Under the pieces are notes generated by a model. It worked only from the letters and a program-made list of their open reading frames with translations, was not told the origin of the DNA and searched no databases. Positions 33,604 through 43,183 of a DNA stretch of 50,942 nucleotides are shown piece by piece (position 1 is the stretch's first letter; every line of letters starts with the position of its first letter). The DNA comes from Enhygromyxa salina (GTDB taxonomy: Bacteria > Myxococcota_A > Polyangia > Nannocystales > Nannocystaceae), in assembly GCF_002994615.1 (NCBI RefSeq), contig NZ_PVNK01000167.1:1-50942 (forward strand). Direction: 5' to 3'. Position numbers and translations under genes: made by a program.

Positions 33604-35439
33604 ATGAGCGACGTCGTCCACGGCGACACTTCCAACCTCAAGCCGAGTCAAGCTCGGGCGCTCGGGCGCCTCGGTGAGCGGCGGGTGCCAGCCGATCAGG
33701 TCGTGACCGGCCCGCTCGCGCGCGACTTGCTGGCGCTCTCGCACGAGCTCAACCGACGCATCGGGCTGTTCATCGATCGCCGCGGGCGCATCAGCCGGGT
33801 GATCCTCGGCGACGCCCACAGCCTCGAGCTGCCGGAGTTCGAGCGTGTGCGCGGCGCCGACGGGCGCCTGCGTGGCATTCGTCTGGTCTCGAGTCACCTC
33901 GTGCCGGACCCTCTCGACCGCGAGGAGCTCGCCGACCTCGCCAAGCTGCGCCTCGATCTGATCGCGGCGCTGCACGACAGCCCCGGCGGCGTCCAGGTCG
34001 ATCTCGCCAGCTTGCAGCCGGCCCGCGACGACCAGCGCGGGTTCGAGCTGCGCAGCTTCGCCCGGGCTCCGCTCGCGCTGCTCTCGCCCGACGCTGGCGG
34101 CCGCGACCGCGTGGGCCATCCGCGCCCGGAGCTGCCGACGGACTTCACGGCCTTCATCCGAGAGCTCGAGGGCGAGCTCGTCCAGGCCACCGCCCGGACG
34201 GTCGCCGCTGGGCACGGGACCCGGGCGATGGTCCTTCAGGTTCACTCCGACGAGATGAACCGCCAAGGCGGGATCGAGGCCCGCCAGGCCGAGCTGCGCG
34301 AGCTGTGTCGAACGGCGGGGGTCCAGCTCGTCGAGCTCGTGGTCCAGCGTCGGCGCTACCCCGATCCCAAGACCTTCCTGGGCTCCGGGAAGCTGCGCGA
34401 GGTCTTGGTTCGCGCGCTCGAGCAGGACGTCGAGCTGCTGATCTGTGATCCCGAGCTGTCGGCTTCACAGGCCCGCGTGATCTCGACGCAGACCGATCTG
34501 ATGGTCATCGATCGGACCATGCTGATCCTCGACATCTTCGCCCAGCATGCGCGCAGCAGCGACGGCAAGCTCCAGGTCGAGCTCGCGCAGCTGCGCTATC
34601 GGCTGCCGCGCATGGTCGGCAAGGGCACGATGATGTCGCGCCTCGCTGGCGGCATCGGCGGCCGCGGGCCCGGCGAGACCAAGCTCGAGATCGATCGGCG
34701 TCGAGCCCAGGCCCGGATCAACGAGCTGGACAAGCGCCTCGTCCACCTCCGCCGCCAGCGTGAGCAGCGACGAGCCCGGCGCCGCCGCAGCGAGGTCCCG
34801 GTCGTAGCGATCGTCGGCTACACCAACGCGGGCAAGAGCACCTTGCTCAACACCGTGACCGACTCGGAGGTCCGGGCCGAGGACAAGCTGTTCGCAACCT
34901 TGGATCCGACCGTCCGGCGGGTCCGCTTCCCCGAGGAGCGCGAGGTCGTCATGCTCGACACCGTCGGCTTCATCCGCGACTTGCCCCCGGCGTTGATGCA
35001 GGCCTTCTCGGCCACGCTCGAGGAGGTCGCCGAGGCTGATCTGCTGCTTCACGTGGTCGACGCGACCGATCCCGACAACACCCAGCAGATCCAGGCCGTG
35101 GAGCGGATCCTCGACGAGCTCGGCGCCGCCGATCTCGATCGCTTCATGGTCTTCAACAAGTGTGACCTCCTGCCCGAGAGTCGCCTGATGCCGGAGTCGG
35201 AGCTCGCGGTCGGGACCTACCAGGTCAGCGCCCTCGATCGTCGGAGCACGCGCCGGCTGATGGAGGCGATCGAGGATCACCTGTGGGCGCGGGGCAAGGT
35301 CGAGGCGCCGGGGCCGGGCCGAGGTCCGCGAGTCGTGCCGGCTGGCGCCGCGACGGCCGTCGAGCCGCCCGAGGCCGAGCCCGACGCGGGCGAGGGCGAG
35401 CTCAGCGGCGAGGCCAAACCGCCAGCGCTCAACGAGTAG
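33604..35439 (+). CDS. hflX: Ribosome-associated GTPase HflX, long form
   Basis: 611 residues. The HflX domain (about 200-570) has the glycine-rich segment GGIGGRGPGETKLEIDRR, then G1 GYTNAGKS, G3 DTVGFI, G4 NKCD and a VSALDRRS G5. HflX splits stalled or heat-damaged ribosomes. An extra about 200-residue N-terminal domain (VTGPLARDLLALSHELNRRIGLFIDRRGRISRVILG) occurs in long-form HflX of some bacteria. An acidic/Pro tail closes the protein. It overlaps the 3' end of the convergent cbiX gene by 11 bp. Confidence 0.94.
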   Translation: MSDVVHGDTSNLKPSQARALGRLGERRVPADQVVTGPLARDLLALSHELNRRIGLFIDRRGRISRVILGDAHSLELPEFERVRGADGRLRGIRLVSSHLVPDPLDREELADLAKLRLDLIAALHDSPGGVQVDLASLQPARDDQRGFELRSFARAPLALLSPDAGGRDRVGHPRPELPTDFTAFIRELEGELVQATARTVAAGHGTRAMVLQVHSDEMNRQGGIEARQAELRELCRTAGVQLVELVVQRRRYPDPKTFLGSGKLREVLVRALEQDVELLICDPELSASQARVISTQTDLMVIDRTMLILDIFAQHARSSDGKLQVELAQLRYRLPRMVGKGTMMSRLAGGIGGRGPGETKLEIDRRRAQARINELDKRLVHLRRQREQRRARRRRSEVPVVAIVGYTNAGKSTLLNTVTDSEVRAEDKLFATLDPTVRRVRFPEEREVVMLDTVGFIRDLPPALMQAFSATLEEVAEADLLLHVVDATDPDNTQQIQAVERILDELGAADLDRFMVFNKCDLLPESRLMPESELAVGTYQVSALDRRSTRRLMEAIEDHLWARGKVEAPGPGRGPRVVPAGAATAVEPPEAEPDAGEGELSGEAKPPALNE

Positions 35440-35815
35440 CCGGATCCAGCCGCGAGAGCGTGGCGGCGGCGAGGGCGTCGATGACCCGCGGGTCGTCGCC
35501 GAGGGCTCCGGGCGAGAGCTCGATGCGAAGCTCGGGCGAGCGCGACCGGGCCTCGGCCACGGCCGCGGGGATGTCCTGTTTGACGTGGCGCCCGCCCGGA
35601 GAGAGCAGCGCGGCGACGACCAGGATCTCGGTGTGACCGATCGCGGCGAGCTCGGCGACGACCTCGGGGATGCCCGGTGGGTGGGCGAGGTAGGCGAGGG
35701 CGACCCGATCGCCGAGCTGCGCGGCGAGCTGGGCGTGGAGCTGCTCGAGCGGCCGCCGCCAGTCGGGATCGGGCGATCCGTGCGCGACCAGGACCAGGGC
35801 TCGCTCGTCAGTCAT
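35429..35815 (-). CDS. cbiX: Small CbiX-type sirohydrochlorin chelatase
   Basis: 128 residues, the size of the single-domain CbiX-short enzymes that act as homodimers. LVLVAHGSPDPDWR contains the active-site His near the N-terminus, and LLSPGGRHVKQDIP the second metal His. It inserts cobalt (or iron) into sirohydrochlorin. ATG at 35815 is 5 bp from the end of serA, on the same strand, so the two are probably co-transcribed although unrelated in pathway. Confidence 0.82.
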   Translation of the reverse strand: MTDERALVLVAHGSPDPDWRRPLEQLHAQLAAQLGDRVALAYLAHPPGIPEVVAELAAIGHTEILVVAALLSPGGRHVKQDIPAAVAEARSRSPELRIELSPGALGDDPRVIDALAAATLSRLDPATR

Positions 35816-35820
35816 GATCG

Positions 35821-37026
35821 CTACATAGCCCGGAGATCTGCGCCGAGCACGGCCTCGTGGGCGCGGATGTCGTCGAGGAGCTCGGCGTCGGGCTCGTTCT
35901 CGAGCACGATCGTCGCCGACGCGGCCCCGTCGGCGCCCTTGAACACGACGTTGCTCATGGTCTGAACGTTGAGCTGGTGGCGGCGCAGCGCGGCCAGGAT
36001 CTTGGCGAGCACGCCCACGCGATCGAGGTGGCGGACGACGAGGGTGAAGCGGCCGGTGTGCTCGGCGTCGAGGTTCACGACGTTGGGGACCGAGCCGCGC
36101 TCGGTGAACTCGCGGATGATGCGGACGGTCTCGGCGGCGATGGCCTCGCCGGCCTGCTGGGTCGAGGCGCCGATGTGCGGGGTCCCGTAGACGCCCTCGA
36201 GCCTGGCCAGCTGGCTGTCGAAGGGCGCCTCGCCCTTGCTGGGCTCGTCTTCGTAGACGTCGAGGCCGGCGCGGATGCGGCCGCTGCTCACGGCCTCGGC
36301 GAGCGCGCGATCGTCGACCACGCCGCCGCGCGCGGTGTGGATCAGCAGCGCGCCCTCGGGCATGAGCGCGAGCTCGCGGGCGCCGATCAGGTGGCGGGTG
36401 CTCTCGCGATAGGGAACGTGGATGCTGACCACGTCGCTCGACGCGAGCAGCTCGTCGAGGCTCGCCGCGACCTGGACCTTCTCTTGCTCGGCGTGGTCGC
36501 GGTCGATGTGGGGAGCGTGAGCGGTGATGCGCATGCCGAAGGCCCGGGCCCGCAGCGCGACCTCGCGGGCGATCGCGCCGTAGCCGACGAGCCCGAGGGT
36601 GCGCCCGTACAAGCCCCGGCCCTTGCCGTAGGCCTTCTTGTTCCACACGCCCTTGTCGAGCTCCGCGTTGGCCTCGCAGATCCGGCGGTCGAGGGCCAGG
36701 ATCAAGCCGAAGGCGAGCTCGGCGACCGCGATCGCGTTTTTGCCCGGGCAGTTGGCGACGAACACCCCGCGCCGACTCGCGGCCTCGAGATCGATCGTGT
36801 TGACGCCGGCGCCCGCGCGGACGACCAGCGCGAGCTCGCCGCCGGCGGCGAAGGCCTCTTCGCTGACCTTGGTCGAGCGGACGACCAAGACCTCGGGCCG
36901 CCGGTCGGCGAGCGCGGTGGGCAGATCACCGGCGCTGAGGCCGGGCTCCGAGATCACCTCGTGGCCGAGCTCGCGCAGGGCTTCGCATCCGCGGGGGGCA
37001 AATTTATCAGCGATCAATATGCGCAC
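35821..37026 (-). CDS. serA: D-3-phosphoglycerate dehydrogenase
   Basis: 401 residues from GTG at 37026. A D-2-hydroxyacid dehydrogenase fold with NAD loop LGLVGYGAIAREVA and the catalytic triad Arg (HTARGGVVDD), Glu (DVYEDEP) and His (TPHIGAST). A C-terminal ACT domain (about 325-401: FTLVVRHLDRVGVLAKILAAL) is the usual serine-feedback module. First step of serine synthesis. The Trp in GVWNKKAYGKGR is typical of the short SerA type. Confidence 0.93.
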   Translation of the reverse strand: MRILIADKFAPRGCEALRELGHEVISEPGLSAGDLPTALADRRPEVLVVRSTKVSEEAFAAGGELALVVRAGAGVNTIDLEAASRRGVFVANCPGKNAIAVAELAFGLILALDRRICEANAELDKGVWNKKAYGKGRGLYGRTLGLVGYGAIAREVALRARAFGMRITAHAPHIDRDHAEQEKVQVAASLDELLASSDVVSIHVPYRESTRHLIGARELALMPEGALLIHTARGGVVDDRALAEAVSSGRIRAGLDVYEDEPSKGEAPFDSQLARLEGVYGTPHIGASTQQAGEAIAAETVRIIREFTERGSVPNVVNLDAEHTGRFTLVVRHLDRVGVLAKILAALRRHQLNVQTMSNVVFKGADGAASATIVLENEPDAELLDDIRAHEAVLGADLRAM

Positions 37027-37097
37027 GCCGGAACAGGTACCACAGCACCCCGCGTTCGGGTGGGGTGAGCGCCTGGCAATCGGAGCGTCGCGTAGGT

Positions 37098-39341
37098 ATG
37101 CATCTGGGCGTGCGAAGCGCTGCGTTTTCGGGGGGTCTGGGGCTGCTGGCCCTGCTGGCCCTGTTGATCTCGAGCGTCGGGTGCCGAGGTGAGCGCGGCT
37201 CGACCGACGAGCCGCCGGCGCGGGGCGGCGAGGCAGGTGGCGAGGCAGGCGGGGAGGGCGGTGGCGAGGACGCCGAGGCAGAGCCCGGCCCGCAGCGCGA
37301 GCCGCTCGACCAGTTCATGGCCCGCTTCGAGCGCGAGGCTCCGCCGCCGCCCCCGGCGCCCGGGCCCGAGCTCGCGGGGGACTGCCCCAAGCAAAGCGCG
37401 CGCGATCGTGACGTCGGCATCGTGGTCTCGCCGCGGGTCCCGGCCAAGGGCGAGGAGGTCCGGGTCATCGCCGCGAGCCTCGACGGCGAGGACGCCCTCG
37501 CGCTGCGGGTCGAGCTCGACGGCGAGCTGGTCGAGACGACCCAGGTCCACCGCGTGGGCGTCCCGGCGTCGACCGTGGCCCGCTTCACCCCGCGCGAGGG
37601 CGGCCGCTTTCAGGTCATCGTCGGGCGCGAGGGGACCGGCCTGCGCTGCTCGAGGTTCACGGTCCGCCAGTACCACTACAGCGACGACAGTGAGGTCGAT
37701 CTGTCTCGGGTCTGGGACAACGAGCGGGCCTGGACCGCGGCCGAGGAGGCGCTCTTTAGCGCGTGGATCCGCGAGCTGTTCTCGGGCCCTGCCGATCAGG
37801 ACCTGGCCTGGAAGGCGCTGTCGGAGGTCACCTCGGACCCCGCGCGCAACTTGCTGCACGATCACCTCGGTCGCGGCGAGGACCACCCGAGCCAGGGCCT
37901 GGAGCTGGTCCCCGACTGCGCCGACGCGCCCTACTTCCTGCGCGCCTACTGGGCCTACAAGCGCGGGCTACCCTTTGGGTTCCGCAAGTGCTCGCGGGGC
38001 AAGAAGCGCCCGCCAAACTGCTTCGATCTGCGGACCAACCTCGATCCGCCGGATCGGCGCCCGCACTGGATCGATCCAGAGCCGGAGCCGGAGCCGGAGC
38101 CGGGCTCTGAACCGGATCCGGAGCTCGGGTCCGCGGCTGCGGTCGCGTCAGCCGCCGAGCCCGAGCCGCCGCCGCCGAACGCCGAGGTCCCGAGCCACAA
38201 CGACAAGATGGAGTATTTTTTCCAGCGCTCGATCGGCTGGAGCGTGCACACGGGCAACGGACGCTGCGCGTTCGGAGACTCGAAGAGCGATCTGTATCCG
38301 GTCGAGCTCGACCGACGGGGCCTCCGCCCGGGGATCGTCTACGCCGACCCCTACGGGCACATCCTGGTCCTCGCCGAGCTCGTCGCCCCGCGCGGCAGCT
38401 CGCCGGGGATCCTGTTTGCGATCGACGGCCAGCCCGACGGCTCGATCACGCGCAAGCGCTTCTGGGAGGGCAATTTCCTGTGGAACCAGACCCAGCCCGA
38501 GCTCGGCGGCAGCGGCTTCAAGGCCTTCCGTCCGATCATGAACGCGAGCGAGGCTGACAACCCGATGTTCCTGCAGATGGACGACGCCACGATCGCCGCG
38601 CTGCGCGACTACGGCGACGTGTCCTCGATGCAGCAGGAGCTGTCGGCGATCGAGTTTTACGACCTCATGGAGCGGCTGATCACGCCCGGCCAGCGCAGCC
38701 CCTTCGCGGCCCAGGCCGAGCTCGTCGCGGCCCTCGCCGAGGCCGTGCGCGTGCGCGTGACCTCGGTTCGAAACGGGGTCGAGTACCACGCAAAGCGCCC
38801 GGACGAGATCGTGGAGATGCCCTGGGGTTACAGCGTGTTCGAGACCTCGGGCGCGTGGGAGAACTACTCGACCCCGGCTCGCGATCTTCGCCTCCTGATC
38901 GCGATGGACGTGGTCCTTGGCTTCGCTGACAAGGTCCGCCGCAACCCCGCCTCCTTCGGGCTCGACCCCGAGGGCGCGCCCGAACAATTCGAGCTGACGA
39001 TGAGCTACCTCGACGAGCAGCGCGCCCAGCTCCTGGCCGATCCGGCCCACGCGATCACCTATCAGCGCTCGGATGGGTCGGACTGGGAGCTCGGGCTCGA
39101 CGAGGTGGTCGCCCGGGCCGAAGCCTTCGAGACCTCGTACAACCCCAACGACTGCCCGGAGCTGCGCTGGGCAGCCCCCGAAGGCAGCGACGAGCTCGCT
39201 ACCTGTACTCGTCGGGCACCCGAGGATCAGCAGATCAAGATGCGCTACTACCGGGTCTGGTTCGCCGAGCGCCGTCGCCCCGCTCGCGGCGACGACGGCC
39301 CGGAGATCCCGGAGCTGGCCGAGCAGCAAGCCGCGCTGTGA
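37098..39341 (+). CDS. Large lipoprotein of unknown function
   Basis: 747 residues from ATG at 37098. Lipobox SSVGC near residue 29. A Gly/Glu-rich spacer, an immunoglobulin-like domain (about 115-200), a Glu-Pro repeat linker (about 325-345) and a large mixed domain follow. Trp- and Tyr-rich segments such as YFFQRSIGWSVHTGNGRCAFGDSKSDLYPVEL and MPWGYSVFETSGAWENYSTPARDLRLLIAMDVV stand out. GRCAFGDSKSD followed by YADPYGHILVLAEL recalls papain-like/transglutaminase layouts (Cys ... His), but I cannot confirm a catalytic triad. Confidence 0.75.
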   Translation: MHLGVRSAAFSGGLGLLALLALLISSVGCRGERGSTDEPPARGGEAGGEAGGEGGGEDAEAEPGPQREPLDQFMARFEREAPPPPPAPGPELAGDCPKQSARDRDVGIVVSPRVPAKGEEVRVIAASLDGEDALALRVELDGELVETTQVHRVGVPASTVARFTPREGGRFQVIVGREGTGLRCSRFTVRQYHYSDDSEVDLSRVWDNERAWTAAEEALFSAWIRELFSGPADQDLAWKALSEVTSDPARNLLHDHLGRGEDHPSQGLELVPDCADAPYFLRAYWAYKRGLPFGFRKCSRGKKRPPNCFDLRTNLDPPDRRPHWIDPEPEPEPEPGSEPDPELGSAAAVASAAEPEPPPPNAEVPSHNDKMEYFFQRSIGWSVHTGNGRCAFGDSKSDLYPVELDRRGLRPGIVYADPYGHILVLAELVAPRGSSPGILFAIDGQPDGSITRKRFWEGNFLWNQTQPELGGSGFKAFRPIMNASEADNPMFLQMDDATIAALRDYGDVSSMQQELSAIEFYDLMERLITPGQRSPFAAQAELVAALAEAVRVRVTSVRNGVEYHAKRPDEIVEMPWGYSVFETSGAWENYSTPARDLRLLIAMDVVLGFADKVRRNPASFGLDPEGAPEQFELTMSYLDEQRAQLLADPAHAITYQRSDGSDWELGLDEVVARAEAFETSYNPNDCPELRWAAPEGSDELATCTRRAPEDQQIKMRYYRVWFAERRRPARGDDGPEIPELAEQQAAL

Positions 39342-39544
39342 GTGGCGAAAGCGAGCTCCGGACTGCGCGGTACCCGAGTTCCACCATTACTGCTACTGCC
39401 AGGCGCGTTGGAACCGTCCCTTGGATCGCCGGGCGTCCCTACGACCGAGGGTCGACCCCGCCTGCGGCCGACGGGCCCGTGCGTTGGGATGGACAACCCT
39501 CACTTGGTGAGTTGCGGGCCCTAGTTCTGGTGTAAACTGCGGCC

Positions 39545-39889
39545 ATGTCGACGATCCAGGGCGCCGGCGATCCCAGCGAGCGCCGCGATAATCAGCGCTT
39601 CGAGGTAGCGGTCGTCGTCCGTGTGTACATGGGTGACCGGGCCGTCGATTGGCCGAGCGAAGACATCAGCGCCGGCGGCATGCGTCTGACCGTTGATGGT
39701 GAGGCGCCGAAGATCGGCGAGCACCTCAAGGTCAGCTTCAAGCTTCCGTTGCTCGCCGCGCCGATCGAGGCCGAGGGCGAAGTTCGCTGGGTAGATCGCG
39801 GAACACCGACCCTGTGCGGCATCCAGTTCAGCACTGGGTTGCGCGCGCGCGAGGTCTGGGCGATCAACCGTCTGCACACGAGGCGGTGA
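39545..39889 (+). CDS. PilZ-domain c-di-GMP-binding protein
   Basis: 114 residues. The N-terminal RRDNQR matches the RxxxR switch and DISAGGMRL the (D/N)xSxxG motif, about 30 residues later, followed by the beta-barrel pattern IEAEGEVRWVDRG...CGIQFS. It should bind cyclic di-GMP and transmit it to a partner. Its stop overlaps the next gene's GTG (GTGA), so it is coupled to a membrane protein. Confidence 0.9.
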   Translation: MSTIQGAGDPSERRDNQRFEVAVVVRVYMGDRAVDWPSEDISAGGMRLTVDGEAPKIGEHLKVSFKLPLLAAPIEAEGEVRWVDRGTPTLCGIQFSTGLRAREVWAINRLHTRR

Positions 39890-40731
39890 GGCGTACACGA
39901 ACGACTACTCGACGCGCTGGCACGAGGCTGGCCGGTCGAGCGCGGGGCCGAGGCCTCGCTTCGCTGGGTGTGAGCGTCACGCTCGCGCTCGCCGAGCTCG
40001 TGGTCAGCCCGGTCCTCGCAGCGCCGCCCGCGACCGAGGGTCCGGCGCTGCCCTCGGTCGAGGATGAGCCCGGCGAAGATCCGCTCCCCGACCTCGCGCC
40101 GTCCGAGTCCGAGCCCGAGCCGGAGCCCGAGCCCGGCGGCTCCGGCCAAGAGCAGACCGAGCCCGCCGCGCTCGACACTCCGAGCAAAGAGCCCAGCGCG
40201 GTTGTCGAGCCGCCCGCGCCGAACCTGGAGGCGCCGAAGGTCGTGCGCGTGGCCGTCGGGCTGTCGGGCGAGCTCGACGGCAGCAAGGATGAGCGGGCGC
40301 TGCTCGATCGCCTCGAGGCCTCGGTCGCCGCCTCGCCGCGGCCGCCGTCCGACGTTCGACGGCTACGGGTCGGTTCTTCGGAGCCCCCCAAAATTTGCCG
40401 CGAGGGCCGCGACGACCTCGTGATCAGCATCGGCTACCTGCCAGATCGCAGCGAGCCGGTCCTGTTCACCCGCGACTGTCGAATCGACGAGAACCTCGGC
40501 GTTCGCTCGTCGGCCGCGGCCGCCGACCCCGATCTGCTCGGGGTGTTGTGGGCCGAGCACGACGAGCGCATCGCCAACGGCGCCCGCGAGCGTCGACGCG
40601 CTCGGATCTCGCCCAAGGTTCGGACAGGCTTGATCGCGAGCGCGGCGGTGGCCGTGATCGGCGTCGCCGTGGGCTTGCTGATCGCGGGCGCGGTCCGCCG
40701 CGACACCGTGGTCCTCGTCGTCTCACCCTGA
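39886..40731 (+). CDS. Exported membrane protein coupled to PilZ gene
   Basis: 281 residues from GTG at 39886. An Arg-rich N-terminus and signal sequence (cut after VLAAPP), then a Pro/Glu-rich linker (about 68-110), a compact domain (about 113-245, VVRVAVGLSGELDGSKDERALLDRLEASV...DDLVISIGYLP) and one C-terminal hydrophobic helix (about 250-270). It may be a periplasmic/inner-membrane partner of the c-di-GMP-binding protein. Family not recognised. Its end overlaps the convergent mscS gene by 9 bp. Confidence 0.75.
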   Translation: MRRTRTTTRRAGTRLAGRARGRGLASLGVSVTLALAELVVSPVLAAPPATEGPALPSVEDEPGEDPLPDLAPSESEPEPEPEPGGSGQEQTEPAALDTPSKEPSAVVEPPAPNLEAPKVVRVAVGLSGELDGSKDERALLDRLEASVAASPRPPSDVRRLRVGSSEPPKICREGRDDLVISIGYLPDRSEPVLFTRDCRIDENLGVRSSAAAADPDLLGVLWAEHDERIANGARERRRARISPKVRTGLIASAAVAVIGVAVGLLIAGAVRRDTVVLVVSP

Positions 40732-41826
40732 GCGGGTGGGGTGGTCGTCCCGAGACCTCGGGCTGAGCTGGGCGAGGAGCTCCGGCGCGAGGCCGCGGAT
40801 GTAGATGTCGTGCTTGGCGTAGGGAATCTCGATGCCAGCGGCGCCGAGGGACTTGTAGATCCGACTGGTCATCTCATCGATGACGAGCTCGCGCGCCCAC
40901 GGCTTGTCGATCCAGACCCTCAGCTCGAACTCGAGGCCCGATTCGCCGAGCAGGTTGAATTTGGTGTTGGGCGCGGGCTCGTCGAGGACGTGCTCGGCGT
41001 CCTCGGTGCACGCGAGCAGGATCTCGCGCACCTGATCGATGTCGCTGCCGTAGGCGACCGACAGCGGGATGCGGACGCGCTGGCGCAGGTGGGGGCCGCC
41101 GGTCTCGTTGAGCAGCTGGGCGTTGCCGATGACCGCGTTGGGCACGGTGATCTCGACGTCGTCGGGGGTCAGGATCCGGGTCGAGCGGATGCCGATGTGG
41201 GTGACCTCGCCGCGGAGATCGTCGTCGAGGACGATCCAGTCGCGGACCTTGTAGGGCCCGTCGGCGAGGATGAAGATGCCCGAGAACAAGTTGGCGAGGG
41301 TGTCTTTGGCCGCGAAGCCGAAGGCGATGCCGAGGATGCCGGCCGAGGCCATCCACGCGGTCAGGTCGATGTTCCAGGCCAGGAACATGAAGTACAGCCC
41401 GGTCCCGACCACGAAGATCCGCATCAGGATGTCGAACACTGGCAGCGTGCGCGGCTGCAGCATCGAGCGCTGGCGCTCCTTGGCCGCGAAGGACTTGAGC
41501 AGGACCGAGCCGATGCGCGTGGACGCGATCGCCCAGATGAGGATCGACAGGGTCTGGAGCAGCGACTCGACCGGACCGGCGAAGCGCTCGGGCAAGATCA
41601 GGACGTCGGCGGCCCAGTCCAGACCCCACAGCAGCACGCTGAGGAACACCGGGCGTCGGATGATCTCGATGATCTTGTCGTCGAGGTCGGTCTTGGTCCG
41701 CTCGGCGGCCTTGGCCAGGGTCTTGCTGATCAGCAGCTCGACCAGCCACGCGGCGAGGATCGACCCGACGATGATGCCCGCGGCCTGAACTAGCGGGTCG
41801 TCAAGCAATTCGCGGACGGCGTCCAT
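40723..41826 (-). CDS. Small-conductance mechanosensitive channel (MscS family)
   Basis: 367 residues from ATG at 41826. Several membrane helices (about 14-36, 57-78, 84-108, 130-160) lead to the pore-lining helix WMASAGILGIAFGFAAKDTLANLFSGIFIL, the MscS hallmark. The beta domain follows (DDLRGEVTHIGIRSTRILTPDDVEITVPNAVI), then an alpha/beta C-terminal domain. It releases solutes on hypo-osmotic shock. Confidence 0.92.
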   Translation of the reverse strand: MDAVRELLDDPLVQAAGIIVGSILAAWLVELLISKTLAKAAERTKTDLDDKIIEIIRRPVFLSVLLWGLDWAADVLILPERFAGPVESLLQTLSILIWAIASTRIGSVLLKSFAAKERQRSMLQPRTLPVFDILMRIFVVGTGLYFMFLAWNIDLTAWMASAGILGIAFGFAAKDTLANLFSGIFILADGPYKVRDWIVLDDDLRGEVTHIGIRSTRILTPDDVEITVPNAVIGNAQLLNETGGPHLRQRVRIPLSVAYGSDIDQVREILLACTEDAEHVLDEPAPNTKFNLLGESGLEFELRVWIDKPWARELVIDEMTSRIYKSLGAAGIEIPYAKHDIYIRGLAPELLAQLSPRSRDDHPTRSG

Positions 41827-41870
41827 GAGCGCTCGATTTGACCTGGGACCGCGCGCCGATGCAAGTGAAG

Positions 41871-41890
41871 CGAGCACCCCGGGCTGCTAG
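41871..41890. repeat. 20-bp solo element end (one mismatch)
   Basis: CGAGCACCCCGGGCTGCTAG, differing from the copy at 23444 only in the left CTAG (CGAG). It lies 45 bp upstream of the mscS start. Confidence 0.7.
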
Positions 41891-42021
41891 GCCCCGATCT
41901 GACCGCTGGATGTGGTGGGATCGGCGCCGGAGCCCGCCCGGATCGGTGGAACAGGTCGGTGCTACGCTCGTAGTGCTCGTCGACCTTGCGCGACGCGAGG
42001 TCGTGAGCACCTTCCCTCGTC

Positions 42022-43080
42022 ATGGTCCAGCCAACCCCAGCCCCGCACCTGAGTGAGCGCGCGCGCCGAGCCTCGTTGCTGCGGACCGCGCTCGGGGCTC
42101 GGCTGTTGGCCGTGGCCCTCGCGTCGCTGATGGCTCTGCTGACCTTCGCGGCTCCGCGTGAGGCGCGAGCCGAGCACGGCGAGCCGATCAGCTGGTCGCT
42201 CGACGACGCCAGCTCGCGCCTCCACGTTGGCCGCGCGGTCATCCGCTACGAGCCCGGCCTCGACGACGCCGCGCTCGAGCTCGCCGAGGAGCTCCCGGGT
42301 TGGTGGTCGGAGATCGAGGAGGCGCTCGGTCGCGACCTCGACGATGAGCTCACGATCCACCTCGTCAGTCACGCGGGCATGGTCGCGCGGGCGACGGGCA
42401 TGCCGGTCTGGGTCTCGGGCGTCGCCCACCCGCCGCGCGGTGAGATCGCAATCTCGATGCACGACCCCGACGGCTCGCGCAGCGATCTCGACACCTTGCT
42501 GCGTCACGAGCTGGTCCACGTCGCGCTGTTTCGCGCGACCGGGGGCGCCGAGCTGCCGCGCTGGTTTCACGAGGGCGCCGCCGAGAGCTTCGCCAACGAG
42601 GTCAGCCTGATGCGGGCCGAGACCCTCGCGGGGGCGGTGTTTGGATCGGGCGTCCCGGACCTCGAGCGGCTCGAGTCGGAGTTCCGCGGCGACGCCCGTC
42701 AGGCTTCGGTCGCCTACGCGGCGGCGCGCGACTTCGTGACCTGGCTGCGCTACCACGACGCCAACGAGGCCCAGTTTCGCCAGCTGCTGAGCCAGCTCAA
42801 CAAGGGTCGCGGCTTCGAGCAGTCCTTCGAGGACGCCTACGGTGCGCCGCTCGCGGAGCTCGACTCGGACTGGCGCGCCGGGCTGCTCGGTCGCTTCGTG
42901 TGGTTCCCGCTGCTCGGCTCGGGCAGCCTGCCCTTCCTGCTCGTCGGCCCGGTCGTGGTGTTCGCGTGGATCCGTCGTCGTCGTCGTCTGGCCGAGGACT
43001 GGGCCCGCCTCGACGCCGAGGAAGCAGCCGAGCGCGCCGCGAGGCTCGAGCAGCTGACCGTGGCCGCTGGCGCCTGGTGA
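42022..43080 (+). CDS. Peptidase-MA-like metalloprotease, membrane-anchored
   Basis: 352 residues. A signal sequence (about 22-50) is followed by a gluzincin-type domain: zinc motif HELVH at 162-166 and the third ligand Glu184 in WFHEGAAES. A C-terminal helix (about 296-314, LPFLLVGPVVVFAWI) followed by RRRRR anchors it with the catalytic part outside. Substrate unknown. Confidence 0.85.
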   Translation: MVQPTPAPHLSERARRASLLRTALGARLLAVALASLMALLTFAAPREARAEHGEPISWSLDDASSRLHVGRAVIRYEPGLDDAALELAEELPGWWSEIEEALGRDLDDELTIHLVSHAGMVARATGMPVWVSGVAHPPRGEIAISMHDPDGSRSDLDTLLRHELVHVALFRATGGAELPRWFHEGAAESFANEVSLMRAETLAGAVFGSGVPDLERLESEFRGDARQASVAYAAARDFVTWLRYHDANEAQFRQLLSQLNKGRGFEQSFEDAYGAPLAELDSDWRAGLLGRFVWFPLLGSGSLPFLLVGPVVVFAWIRRRRRLAEDWARLDAEEAAERAARLEQLTVAAGAW

Positions 43081-43085
43081 CCTCC

Positions 43086-43147
43086 AGCGCCGGGGCGAGG
43101 TTGCGGTGCTGCGCAGCAGCGCCGGGGCTAGCAGCCCGGGGTGCTAG
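43086..43147. repeat. Fragment of the 85-bp repeat joined to a 20-bp solo element end
   Basis: 43086-43129 matches 32+ bp of the 85-bp unit (reverse strand; core gcgctgctgcgcagc). 43128-43147 is CTAGCAGCCCGGGGTGCTAG, the exact reverse complement of the site at 23444. The two repeat families abut here, between the peptidase and the gamma-glutamyltransferase genes. Confidence 0.8.
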
Positions 43148-43183
43148 CCCCGGCGCAAAGATAAACTAGGTAGACTGCCGGCG

